Below, piece after piece: positions 1-6,765 of a stretch of 18,767 nt of DNA (position 1 is the first letter of the stretch; every line of letters starts with the position of its first letter). Below the pieces are notes generated by a model, which was not told the origin of the DNA, did not search any database, and worked only from the letters and a program-made list of their open reading frames with translations. The position numbers and the translations under genes were made by a program. This stretch comes from Spongiicolonus versatilis (GTDB lineage: Bacteria; Pseudomonadota; Gammaproteobacteria; Arenicellales; Spongiicolonaceae): assembly GCA_028286165.1 (NCBI GenBank), contig JAPYMU010000106.1, forward strand, positions 1 to 18,767, written 5' to 3'.

Positions 1-907
1 GTTCATAACCGATGCGGCGGATGGCGGAGCCTTCGGTGCGGCGCAGAAATTCTTCCTCGCTCCATGCAAACAGCGCAATCAGCCCGGCGCTGTCCAGGCC
101 GTGGCGCGGGGCGAATGCATGTTCACCGCCGGCCTGTGCAAAACGGTTCCACGGACAAACCGCCTGGCAGTCGTCGCAGCCGAAAACCCGGTTGCCGAGC
201 AGCGGGCGCAACGGCTCCGGAATGGCGCCCTTGAGTTCAATGGTCAAATAGGAAATGCATTTCCGCGCGTCCACTACGTAAGGCGCCACGATGGCGCCGG
301 TGGGGCAGGCGGTGATGCACGAGTCGCAGGTGCCGCAGTGGTCGGCGGCCGGCGCGTCGCGCGGCAGTTTTAAGTCGGTGTATAACTCGCCGAGAAAAAA
401 CCATGAACCGGCGCGGCGGTTGATAAGGTTGCTGTGCTTGCCGATCCAGCCGAGCCCGGCTTTTTGCGCCAGCGGTTTTTCCATCACCGGCGCGCTGTCG
501 GTGAAGGCGCGGTGGCAGAAAGCGCCGGTTTCTTTTTCAATGCGCAGCGCAAGTTTTTGCAGGCGGCGGCGCATTAGTTTGTGGTAGTCGGCGCCGAGGG
601 CGTAGCGCGAAATAAAAGCGGCGGCGGGGTCGCGCAAAGTTTCGGCAACAGCGCGCGCTTTGCGCGGAAAATAATCCATGCGCGCCGAGATCACCGTCAG
701 CGTACCCGGTTTCAGTTGCGCCGGGCGCGTACGTTTGGCGCCGTGGCGCGCCATGTAGTTCATCTCGCCGTGGTAGCCGCGCCGCAGCCATTCCAGCAGG
801 CGGCCCTCGGCCTCGCCGAGTTCGGTACCGGTGACGCCGACCTGCTGAAAGCCGAGTTCGCGCCCCCAGGATTTAATTTGCCGGACCAGTTGCGCGGCGT
901 TGTTCAC
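1..907 (-). CDS. queG: Epoxyqueuosine reductase QueG (3' end cut by window edge)
   Basis: QueG reduces epoxyqueuosine to queuosine in tRNA, the last step of queuosine synthesis, using cobalamin and two 4Fe-4S clusters in the cytoplasm. About 302 residues are present; the family is near 380, so roughly 75 C-terminal residues lie beyond base 1. Visible hallmarks are YHGEMNYMARH near the N-terminus, RYALGADYHKLMRRRL, a first ferredoxin-type cluster motif CGTCDSCITACPTGAI, then DARKCISYLTIELKGAIP, and the second cluster motif GCDDCQAVCPWN. The chosen start is the GTG at 907 (protein begins MNNAAQLVRQIKSWG), which aligns with the E. coli N-terminus. A GTG at 949 in the same frame would add 14 unlikely residues. 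No clear Shine-Dalgarno is visible. It is divergent from nnr, an order shared with E. coli. Confidence 0.96.
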   Translation of the reverse strand, partial: MNNAAQLVRQIKSWGRELGFQQVGVTGTELGEAEGRLLEWLRRGYHGEMNYMARHGAKRTRPAQLKPGTLTVISARMDYFPRKARAVAETLRDPAAAFISRYALGADYHKLMRRRLQKLALRIEKETGAFCHRAFTDSAPVMEKPLAQKAGLGWIGKHSNLINRRAGSWFFLGELYTDLKLPRDAPAADHCGTCDSCITACPTGAIVAPYVVDARKCISYLTIELKGAIPEPLRPLLGNRVFGCDDCQAVCPWNRFAQAGGEHAFAPRHGLDSAGLIALFAWSEEEFLRRTEGSAIRRIGYE

Positions 908-939
908 GGTTTTTTCACGGCGGGAAAGGGGCGCCGCCG

Positions 940-948
940 AGCATAACA
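940..948 (-). promoter_or_regulatory. Possible extended -10 element for queG
   Basis: Read on the minus strand the bases are TGTTATGCT, a TGn extension followed by a hexamer matching TATAAT at 4 of 6 positions. It lies about 33 bases upstream of the chosen queG GTG. No good -35 hexamer is visible in the GGC-rich sequence behind it, so this is a weak prediction from sequence alone. Confidence 0.25.
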
Positions 949-974
949 CGCGCCGGCCGCCGCCGCCGCCGCAC

Positions 975-983
975 TGTTATCAT
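975..983 (+). promoter_or_regulatory. Possible extended -10 element for nnr
   Basis: TGTTATCAT is a TGn extension plus a hexamer with 5 of 6 matches to TATAAT. Transcription would start near base 990. That overlaps the upstream ATG of nnr (982) and lies about 4 bases before the second in-frame ATG (994). If real, it favours 994 as the start and a nearly leaderless message. No convincing -35 is present. Confidence 0.3.
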
Positions 984-2466
984 GACCGTAGCCATGCCTT
1001 TTGATGCGCACAACCTGTATTCGGCCCGTGCGGTGCGCGCGCTGGAAAGCGCCGCCATGGAAAACGGTTTAAGCGGCGAAGAATTAATGCAGCGCGCCGG
1101 GGCGGCGGTGTTTGCATTGATTCGCCGGCGGTTTTCGGCGCGGCGGCCGCTGGCGGTGCTGTGCGGCGGCGGCAACAACGGCGGTGACGGTTACGTGGTC
1201 GCGCGCCTCGCCGCGCAAAGCGGCTGGCCGGTGCGCGTGTTTACTGCCGGCGCCGGCGCGCCGCAAAGCAGGGTGAGCGCCGCGCAAAAAGAATCCGCCA
1301 TCGCCGCCGGCGCCGCCATCGCGCCCCTCGCCGAGTTCACTCCCGATGCGGAAACTTTGATTGTGGACGCGCTGCTCGGCACCGGCGTCACCCGCGATGT
1401 GGACGCGGCGGCCGCAGAGTTGTTTGCGCGCATCAACGATGCGGCAGCCGCGGTCATCGCCGTGGACGTGCCATCCGGTTTGTGCTGCGACAGCGGCAAA
1501 GTTTACGGCAGCGCCCTGGCCGCCGGCGTCACCGTCACCTTCATCGCCAAAAAGCCCGGCCTGTTCACCGGCCGCGGCGCGCACTTTGCCGGCGAGGTTT
1601 TGCTCGACACCCTCGGCGCCGCCGGCCCGGTTTACGATTCGGTTGCCGCCGATGCGCGGCTGCTCAGTGACGCGCATCTCAAAACCATTCTGCACCGCCG
1701 CGCCGGCGACGCGCACAAGCATGCCGCCGGCCATGTTCTGGTGCTCGGCGGCGGCCGCGGCATGGGCGGCGCGGCGGTGATGGCCGCCGAAGGTGCGGTG
1801 CGCGCCGGCGCCGGGCTGGTGACGTTGTGCACCGAAGACAACGCCGCCGCCCGCGCGCGGCCGGAGGTGATGACGGTGGAACTCGGCGAGTTGCGCGCAA
1901 GCGCGGGCCGCTTCACCGCCGCTGTTGCCGGCCCCGGACTCGGCGCCGGCGCTTTTGCCGTGGACGCCTTCGCCACGGCGCTGGAACTCGGCCTGCCCAT
2001 GGTGGTGGACGCCGATGCGCTCAACTTGCTGGCGCAGGAATCCGCGCGCCGCGACAACTGGGTGTTGACGCCGCACCCCGGCGAGGCCGCGCGACTGCTC
2101 GGCGTCGGCAGTGCCGCGGTGCAGGCCGGCCGTTTGCAGGCGGCGGCTGACATTGCCGGCCGTTACGGCGGCGTGTGCGCGCTCAAGGGCGCCGGCACGG
2201 TCATCGCCGATGGCGGGCAAACATGGCTGTGCGCCGCCGGCAACCCCGGCATGGCCGCGGCCGGCATGGGCGACGTGCTGAGCGGCGTGATTGGCGCGTT
2301 CATCGCCCAGGGCTACGGCGTGATGGACGGCGCATGTTGCGGCGTGCAACTGCATGCCGCGGCCGGCGATGCGGCGGCGGCGGATGGCGCGGTGGGCATG
2401 GCGGCCACCGACTTGCCGCCGTTGGTGCGCAGGCTGCACAACCGGTTGCTGGATTCGCTGCAGTGA
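982..2466 (+). CDS. nnr: Bifunctional NAD(P)H-hydrate repair enzyme (epimerase / ADP-dependent dehydratase)
   Basis: This enzyme repairs damaged NADH and NADPH. The N-terminal YjeF_N domain epimerises R- and S-NAD(P)HX, and the C-terminal ribokinase-like domain dehydrates S-NAD(P)HX using ADP. Both halves are intact in 494 residues, the usual length. Domain 1 shows GGGNNGGDGYVVAR (62-75), VDALLGTG (128-135) and AVDVPSGL (160-167). Domain 2 shows VLGGGRGMGGAAVMAAEG (254-271), VDADALNLL (342-350), LTPHPGEAARLLG (362-374) and the catalytic NPGMAAAGMGDVLSG (421-435, with Asp431). The start is uncertain: ATG at 982 gives the longest form, while ATG at 994 is favoured if the predicted -10 element is real. 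Neither has a Shine-Dalgarno. The stop overlaps the tsaE start, so translation is probably coupled. Confidence 0.97.
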   Translation: MTVAMPFDAHNLYSARAVRALESAAMENGLSGEELMQRAGAAVFALIRRRFSARRPLAVLCGGGNNGGDGYVVARLAAQSGWPVRVFTAGAGAPQSRVSAAQKESAIAAGAAIAPLAEFTPDAETLIVDALLGTGVTRDVDAAAAELFARINDAAAAVIAVDVPSGLCCDSGKVYGSALAAGVTVTFIAKKPGLFTGRGAHFAGEVLLDTLGAAGPVYDSVAADARLLSDAHLKTILHRRAGDAHKHAAGHVLVLGGGRGMGGAAVMAAEGAVRAGAGLVTLCTEDNAAARARPEVMTVELGELRASAGRFTAAVAGPGLGAGAFAVDAFATALELGLPMVVDADALNLLAQESARRDNWVLTPHPGEAARLLGVGSAAVQAGRLQAAADIAGRYGGVCALKGAGTVIADGGQTWLCAAGNPGMAAAGMGDVLSGVIGAFIAQGYGVMDGACCGVQLHAAAGDAAAADGAVGMAATDLPPLVRRLHNRLLDSLQ

Positions 2467-2912
2467 ACGGTGAACACGGTGCGTTTACTGTTGACAGTGA
2501 ACAGGCGACGGTGGACTTTGGCGCACGGCTGGCGCGGGATGTTGTGCGGCCGGGGATGCTGGTGACGTTGCGCGGTGAACTCGGCGCCGGGAAAACCGTG
2601 CTGGCGCGCGCCATCCTGCAAGGGCTTGGCGCGGCCGACGTGGTGAACAGTCCGACATTTAATTTGGTGCAGACTTATCCCGTGGCCGGCGGCGGTGTGG
2701 CGCATCATTTTGATCTTTACCGTCTGGAATCGGCGGCGGAGTTGGAGGGCATCGGTTTTCGCGACTATCTGGACGGCGCGGCGGTGGTGCTGGTGGAGTG
2801 GCCGCAGCGCGCCGCCGGTTTTCTGCCGCCGGCCGATGTGGCCGTCACCCTCGCCACCGTGCCGGACGATGCGCAGGCGCGCGCCCTCACTTGCAGCGTG
2901 GCGCCGCGATGA
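2463..2912 (+). CDS. tsaE: tRNA t6A biosynthesis ATPase TsaE
   Basis: TsaE is the small ATPase that works with TsaB and TsaD to install threonylcarbamoyl on A37 of ANN-decoding tRNAs. The reading frame is open far upstream, but the GTG at 2463 sits in a GTGA overlap with the nnr stop and gives 149 residues, matching the family (E. coli 153). The Walker A motif GELGAGKT is at 38-45, NSPTFNLVQTY around 62-72, HFDLYRLES at 82-90 with the conserved Asp84, the ELEGIGFRDYL segment at 93-103, and LVEWPQRA at 110-117. All expected motifs are present. Gene order nnr-tsaE-amiC matches E. coli yjeF-yjeE-amiB. Confidence 0.96.
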   Translation: MNGEHGAFTVDSEQATVDFGARLARDVVRPGMLVTLRGELGAGKTVLARAILQGLGAADVVNSPTFNLVQTYPVAGGGVAHHFDLYRLESAAELEGIGFRDYLDGAAVVLVEWPQRAAGFLPPADVAVTLATVPDDAQARALTCSVAPR

Positions 2913-4057
2913 AAACTGTGCGCGCCGTCACCCTCACCGTCACCGCCGTTGCGCTGCTGCTGGCGGGCAATGCGGCCTTCGCCGTCAGCGTCAACGAGGT
3001 CCGCATGTGGCGCGCGCCCGACCGGGCGCAGGTGGTGGTGGATTTGGACGGGCCGATTCTGTACCGCGTGTACACAGTGGAGAACCCCTTTCGCGTGGTG
3101 GTGGACATGCCCGGCACGGTGCTCGGCGGCAAATTGCCGAAGTCCACCATTGCGCTGGTGAAAAAAATTCGCGCCGGCCAGCCCAAGCCGCATGTGCTGC
3201 GCCTGGTGCTGGACATGGCGCGCAAGGTGCCGCACAAGGCCTACCTGCTGCCGCCCGGCTCGGGGCGCAACTACCGGCTGGTGCTCACTTTTCCGGGCGG
3301 CCAGCCGGCGGTTGCAAAACCAAAACCCGCGCCGCCCCCGGCGCAAAAACGGCCGCGCAAAAGTCCCATCATCATCGCCGTGGACGCCGGCCACGGCGGT
3401 GAAGACCCCGGCGCCATCGGCAAGCGCGGTACGCGCGAGAAAGACGTGGTGCTGGCGGTGGCCACCGACCTGGCGCGGCGCATCGACAAGGCGCCGGGCA
3501 TGAAAGCGTTTTTGATTCGCAAAAGCGACTACTACGTGAACCTGCGCAAGCGTGTGAACCTGGCGCACCAGGCCGGCGCCACGTTGTTTGTTTCCATTCA
3601 CGCCGACGCGGTCACAAACCGCAGCGCGCGCGGCTCATCGGTTTACGCGCTGTCGCTTAAGGGCGCGTCCAGTGAAACCGCGCGGCGGCTGGCGCGGCGG
3701 GAAAACTTGTCGGACTTTTCGGCCGGCATTAACCTGCGCGGCGCCGATCCCGATGTGGCGGTGGCGATGATGGACATGTCCATGACCAGCACCATCAACG
3801 ACAGCAAACTTCTCGGCGCCGAGGTGCTGAAAGAATTAAAAAAAATCGGCCCGCTGCACAGCGCAAAAGTGGAGCAGGCCGGCTTCGCCGTGCTGAAGTC
3901 GCCGGACATCCGCTCCATTTTGGTGGAGACCGCCTACATTTCCAATCCCAAAGAGGAAAAGTTGCTGCGCTCGCGCAAATACCGCCGCAAACTTGCGCAG
4001 GCGATTTTTCGCGCCATACAAAATTTTTGCAGGCGGCACAGAGAGGCGTGCAGTTAA
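2909..4057 (+). CDS. amiC: Periplasmic N-acetylmuramoyl-L-alanine amidase (AmiB/AmiC type)
   Basis: This is a zinc amidase that cleaves the peptide stem from septal peptidoglycan so that daughter cells separate. The ATG at 2909 overlaps the tsaE stop (ATGA) and gives 382 residues. Residues 1-25 form a Sec-type signal peptide ending AFA; there is no twin-arginine motif, unlike E. coli AmiC. An AMIN domain follows (about 27-120), then a Lys/Pro-rich linker (about 137-153), then the Amidase_3 domain. Zinc ligands are His162 (DAGHGGEDPGA), Glu177 (GTREKD) and His231 (SIHAD), with catalytic Glu340 (LVETAYISN). The stretch at about 250-310 fits the autoinhibitory helix that EnvC/NlpD activators displace. 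The symbol could equally be amiB, because the two paralogues share this architecture. Confidence 0.93.
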   Translation: MKTVRAVTLTVTAVALLLAGNAAFAVSVNEVRMWRAPDRAQVVVDLDGPILYRVYTVENPFRVVVDMPGTVLGGKLPKSTIALVKKIRAGQPKPHVLRLVLDMARKVPHKAYLLPPGSGRNYRLVLTFPGGQPAVAKPKPAPPPAQKRPRKSPIIIAVDAGHGGEDPGAIGKRGTREKDVVLAVATDLARRIDKAPGMKAFLIRKSDYYVNLRKRVNLAHQAGATLFVSIHADAVTNRSARGSSVYALSLKGASSETARRLARRENLSDFSAGINLRGADPDVAVAMMDMSMTSTINDSKLLGAEVLKELKKIGPLHSAKVEQAGFAVLKSPDIRSILVETAYISNPKEEKLLRSRKYRRKLAQAIFRAIQNFCRRHREACS

Positions 4058-4065
4058 GTTTGCCG

Positions 4066-4074
4066 TGCTACCAT
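4066..4074 (+). promoter_or_regulatory. Possible extended -10 element for moaB
   Basis: TGCTACCAT is a TGn extension plus a hexamer with 4 of 6 matches to TATAAT, ending 7 bases before the moaB ATG. A transcript from it would start at or next to the ATG. No -35 hexamer is visible at normal spacing. It may be chance; it matters mainly because two other genes in this window show the same geometry. Confidence 0.25.
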
Positions 4075-4081
4075 TCGCCGC

Positions 4082-4618
4082 ATGACCGCCGACAAAAAAC
4101 AGCGCGAATTTATTTCGCTGCCGGTCGCCGTCCTCACCGTCTCCGACTCGCGCACCGAGGCCGAGGACCAGTCCGGCAAATTGCTGGCCGCAAGAGCGGC
4201 CGATGCCGGCCACCGCGTGGTGGACAAAACCGTGGTCAAGGACGACATTTACCAGGTGCGCGCCGTGGTGTCGCGGTGGATTGCAGACGCCGGGGTGCAG
4301 GTGGTGCTGTCCACCGGCGGCACCGGCGTCACCGGCCGCGACGGCACGCCGGAGGCGGTGGCGCCGCTGCTGGACAAAACCATCCCCGGCTTCGGCGAGA
4401 CGTTTCGCGCGCTGTCATTCGGGGAGATCGGCGCCTCCACCGTGCAGTCGCGCGCCCTGGCCGGCGTTGCCAACGGCACGTATATTTTTGTGCTGCCCGG
4501 CTCGGCCGGCGCCTGCGCCACAGCCTGGGACAAACTGCTCCGCCTGCAACTGGACTTCCGCACCCGCCCGTGCAATCTCGCCGAACTGCTGCCGCGCCTG
4601 CTGGAAAACCGCGCCTGA
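4082..4618 (+). CDS. moaB: Molybdenum cofactor biosynthesis protein MoaB
   Basis: MoaB belongs to the MogA/MoaB family, which adenylylates molybdopterin before molybdenum insertion; in some bacteria MoaB is not essential because MogA does this. The 178 residues match the family (E. coli 170). The nucleotide/pterin-binding motif VVLSTGGTGVTGRDGTPEAV is at 74-93, followed by IPGFGETFRALSFGEIG (101-117), the LPGSAGACATAWD segment (138-150) and the C-terminal LDFRTRPCNLAELLPRL (157-173), which is typical of MoaB rather than MogA. The ATG at 4082 has no Shine-Dalgarno. The gene sits 24 bases after amiC. No other molybdopterin gene is in the window, so its partner enzymes must be elsewhere. Confidence 0.95.
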   Translation: MTADKKQREFISLPVAVLTVSDSRTEAEDQSGKLLAARAADAGHRVVDKTVVKDDIYQVRAVVSRWIADAGVQVVLSTGGTGVTGRDGTPEAVAPLLDKTIPGFGETFRALSFGEIGASTVQSRALAGVANGTYIFVLPGSAGACATAWDKLLRLQLDFRTRPCNLAELLPRLLENRA

Positions 4619-4630
4619 GTGGTGTATAAA
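4602..4630 (+). promoter_or_regulatory. Candidate sigma-70 promoter for hspQ
   Basis: A TGGAAA hexamer (4602-4607, 4 of 6 to TTGACA) is followed after 17 bases by TATAAA (4625-4630, 5 of 6 to TATAAT). It spans the end of moaB. Transcription would start near 4637, only 2-3 bases before the hspQ ATG at 4640, implying a leaderless or nearly leaderless message. Confidence 0.45.
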
Positions 4631-4639
4631 AAAACCGCG

Positions 4640-4990
4640 ATGAACGCCACCAGCAGAAACGCCAAATACACCATCGGCCAGGTGGTGCGCCACCGGCTGT
4701 TCCCGTTTCGCGGGGTGATTTTTGACGTGGACCCGGAGTTCAACAACACCGAGGAATGGTGGCTGTCCATTCCCGAGGACATCCGCCCGCGCAAAGACCA
4801 GCCGTTCTACCACCTGTTCGCCGAAGCCGAGGAAACGCGGCAGAGTTACATCGCATATGTTTCGGAGCAGAACCTGGAGTGCGACGAAAGCGGCGAGCCG
4901 GTGAACCATCCGGCGGCGGAAAAATTTTTCGCCCGCAAGGGCGAGGGCGCCGAGGCGGTTTACGTGCTGCCCAAGGACCACACCCACTGA
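4640..4990 (+). CDS. hspQ: Heat shock protein HspQ (YccV-like, hemimethylated DNA-binding domain)
   Basis: HspQ is a small cytoplasmic protein that binds the Lon protease and increases degradation of some Lon substrates; the fold was first named for hemimethylated DNA binding. The protein has 116 residues. The core is KYTIGQVVRHRLFPFRGVIF (9-28), then DVDPEFNNTEEWWLSIPE (29-46), IRPRKDQPFYHLFAE (48-62) and IAYVSEQNLECDESGEPVNH (71-90). The EEWW and RPRKDQPFYH segments are those I associate with alphaproteobacterial-type HspQ rather than the enterobacterial form. An upstream GTG at 4619 would add seven residues (beginning MVYKKTA) but overlaps the predicted -10, so the ATG is preferred. The C-terminal 25 residues lie beyond the conserved domain. 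Confidence 0.92.
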   Translation: MNATSRNAKYTIGQVVRHRLFPFRGVIFDVDPEFNNTEEWWLSIPEDIRPRKDQPFYHLFAEAEETRQSYIAYVSEQNLECDESGEPVNHPAAEKFFARKGEGAEAVYVLPKDHTH

Positions 4991-5015
4991 GCGGCCCGGC
5001 CGCACCGCCGCGCCT

Positions 5016-6377
5016 GTGCCGCAGTTCCGCCGAATCATTTGCGCCGTTGCCGCCGCCGCGGCCGCCGTTGCGCTGTGCGCGCCGGCGCAGGCGGCGGATG
5101 ATTTGTGGACGCTTTATAAACTGTCGCTGAACAACGACGCCGCCTACCGCAAGGCGCTGCTCGACCACCAGGCCGAGCGGATGCGCGTGCCGCTGGCGCG
5201 CACGGCCTTGGGCCCGGCGGTGGACGGTTCGGCGCAGCACGGCCGGGTGCGGGCGCGGCGCAACCAGGGTGATGGTTCATCGGCTGGCGGCGGCGGTGGC
5301 GGCGGTGGCGGCGGCCGGACCGACTTTGACGAAAGCCGCTACTCGCTGGACCTCACCCAGCCGCTGTACAACGCCGCCAACTTCTCCCGCTACCGCCAGG
5401 CGCAGTTGCAGGCGCGCGCCGCCGACCACAACCTGGACCGTGCGCGGCAGGATTTAATTGTGCGCATCGCCGACCGTTATTTCGGCCTGCTGTCGGCGGG
5501 GGACAATTTAACTTTGTCGCGCAGCGAAGTCGCCGCCATCGACTCGCAACTGGCGCGCGCGCGGCAGCGTCTGGCGGTGGGCCTGGACAACCGCACCGCC
5601 GTTTTTGAGGCCAAGGCGCGCTTTGAGTTGGCCCGGGTCGGTGAAATTCGCGCGGCCAACGCGGTGGAGGATGCGCGGCGCGGGCTGATGGAGTTGGTGG
5701 ATGTGCCGCCGGAGGATCCGGTGCCGCTGGCCGAGGATGCGGAGTTGGCGATGCCGCAGCCGCAGTCGGAGGATGAATGGGTCGCGCTGGCCGCCGAGTC
5801 CAACCCGGACATTCGCGCGGTGCGCGAGCAGGCCGCCATCGCGCAGCGCGAAATTAAAGTGCGCCGCGGCGAGCGCCACCCGAACTTTGACTTGCGTTTG
5901 TCGCATTCCTACACCGACAGCGACGGCGGCGACCCGTCGTCCAACCCGGAGCGCCGCTCGTCCGCCAACCTGGTCATGAGCGTGCCCATCTTCCGCAGCG
6001 GCCTGGCCAGAAAGCGCATCGCCCAGGCCACCATCCAGTTTCAATCGGCGCAGGCGCAGGTGGAAGTGACGCGCCGCTCGGTGGAACGCCGGGTGCGCGC
6101 CGCGTTTCAGGATGTCACCAGCACCATCGCCCGCGTCAAGGCGCTGGCCGAGGCCGTCACCGCCAGCGAAAGCGCATTGCGCGCCCGGCGGGACGAATAC
6201 GACGTCGGCGTGTCCACCAGTTTGGAAGTGCTCAACGCCCAGCGCGACCTGTTCACCGCCCGCCGCGACCACCTGCGCGCCCGCTACGACTACATCCTCG
6301 CCCTGCTTAACCTGAAAAGACTCGCCGGTACCCTGGGCGACGGGGATGTGATGGGGGTTAATGCGTTGCTGGAGTAA
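5016..6377 (+). CDS. tolC: TolC-family outer-membrane efflux/secretion channel
   Basis: This is an outer-membrane trimeric channel used by type I secretion or RND efflux. The 453 residues start at GTG 5016, and residues 1-27 form a signal peptide ending AQA. The two TolC repeats are visible: LWTLYKLSLNNDAAYRKALL (30-49) opens the first, with SLDLTQPLYNAANFSRY (110-126) as the second barrel strand, and VMSVPIFRSGLARKRIAQAT (about 318-337) is the matching strand of the second repeat. DEYDVGVSTSLEVLNAQRDL near the C-terminus is the classic TolC helix motif. Ten consecutive glycines (91-100) lie where TolC has its first extracellular loop. No membrane-fusion protein or inner-membrane pump is adjacent, so the partner system is unknown. 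The start has no clear Shine-Dalgarno; it lies 25 bases after hspQ. Confidence 0.92.
   Translation: MPQFRRIICAVAAAAAAVALCAPAQAADDLWTLYKLSLNNDAAYRKALLDHQAERMRVPLARTALGPAVDGSAQHGRVRARRNQGDGSSAGGGGGGGGGGRTDFDESRYSLDLTQPLYNAANFSRYRQAQLQARAADHNLDRARQDLIVRIADRYFGLLSAGDNLTLSRSEVAAIDSQLARARQRLAVGLDNRTAVFEAKARFELARVGEIRAANAVEDARRGLMELVDVPPEDPVPLAEDAELAMPQPQSEDEWVALAAESNPDIRAVREQAAIAQREIKVRRGERHPNFDLRLSHSYTDSDGGDPSSNPERRSSANLVMSVPIFRSGLARKRIAQATIQFQSAQAQVEVTRRSVERRVRAAFQDVTSTIARVKALAEAVTASESALRARRDEYDVGVSTSLEVLNAQRDLFTARRDHLRARYDYILALLNLKRLAGTLGDGDVMGVNALLE
5286..5315 (+). repeat. GGC/GGT triplet tract encoding ten glycines
   Basis: Ten glycine codons in a row (GGC with GGT at the fourth and seventh positions) form a near-perfect GGN triplet tract inside tolC. 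It remains in frame. Triplet slippage would change loop length without breaking the reading frame. Confidence 0.9.
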
Positions 6378-6403
6378 AAGCACCGCCGACGGTGAGGTCG
6401 GTG
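6376..6403 (-). terminator. Probable rho-independent terminator of rpsT
   Basis: On the minus strand a hairpin can form from CACCGAC-ctcacc-GTCGGTG-like bases (6384-6403; 7 pairs including one G-U, 6-base loop). An alternative compact form is CACCG-TCGG-CGGTG (6381-6394). Either is followed by CTTTTA, the T-run lying at 6376-6379 and overlapping the tolC stop codon. It is 31 bases beyond the rpsT stop. The same inverted repeat could slow transcription from tolC, but no T-run follows on that strand. Confidence 0.5.
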
Positions 6404-6433
6404 ACGGGGTGTCAGGTTAAACAATCTAAATAG

Positions 6434-6697
6434 TCATGCTGACCATCGGGGTTGGCGGCGGCGTTTCAGGCGGGCGGCTTTGTTTTTGTGCTGGCGGCCT
6501 TTGCGTGCCATGCGGTCGGCGGCTGAGGCGGCGGTGGCGTAGGCGGCGGCGGATTTTTCGCGGCTGGCGCCTTCACCCTGCAGTGACTGTAAGAAGCGTT
6601 TAACCGCGGTGCGCATGGCGGCGGTCTGGCTGTGGTTGCGGGCGCGGCGGGCGTCGTTCTGGCGGGCGCGCTTGCGGGCTTGTGGTGAGTTGGCCAA
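6434..6697 (-). CDS. rpsT: 30S ribosomal protein S20
   Basis: S20 is a small basic primary-binding protein of the 30S subunit. The 87 residues begin MANSPQARKRARQNDARRAR and contain AAMRTAVKRFLQSL and the C-terminal KNKAARLKRRR, all typical of the family. Translation starts at TTG (6697), the same rare start codon used by E. coli rpsT, where it is part of its weak, autoregulated initiation. An AGGA Shine-Dalgarno sits 7 bases upstream of it. The reading frame extends 21 codons further upstream, but that part overlaps the promoter and leader and is not conserved. It is convergent with tolC and divergent from murJ. Confidence 0.96.
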   Translation of the reverse strand: MANSPQARKRARQNDARRARNHSQTAAMRTAVKRFLQSLQGEGASREKSAAAYATAASAADRMARKGRQHKNKAARLKRRRQPRWSA

Positions 6698-6731
6698 GGG
6701 GAGTTCCTCGTGTTGGGGTAAAATCGCGCGC

Positions 6732-6760
6732 AGTATCCGCAAAAAACGCCCCGCTGTCAA
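6732..6760 (-). promoter_or_regulatory. Sigma-70 promoter of rpsT
   Basis: On the minus strand a perfect TTGACA (6755-6760) is separated by exactly 17 bases from GATACT (6732-6737; 4 of 6 to TATAAT). Transcription would start near 6725, giving a leader of about 27 bases that includes the AGGA ribosome site before the TTG start. The -35 ends only 5 bases from the divergent murJ ATG. Confidence 0.75.
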
Positions 6761-6765
6761 CTTCC

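Noticed and set aside
101..587. Plus-strand open frames at the left edge
   Set aside because: They are antisense to queG, whose cluster-binding motifs are unmistakable on the minus strand.
1720..1830. Dense GCCGGC/GGCGGC runs as possible repeats, uptake signals or CRISPR
   Set aside because: They follow Ala/Gly codon use, have no fixed unit or spacing, and recur throughout all genes. No CRISPR-like repeat-spacer pattern was seen anywhere.
1084..2439. Minus-strand open frame of 451 codons opposite nnr
   Set aside because: It lies fully antisense to a clear two-domain enzyme, is rich in Ala, Arg, Gly and His as GC-rich shadows are, and shows no recognisable motif.
5508..6383. Minus-strand open frame of 291 codons opposite tolC
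   Set aside because: Shadow frame of a GC-rich gene; low-complexity composition and no ribosome site or family motif.
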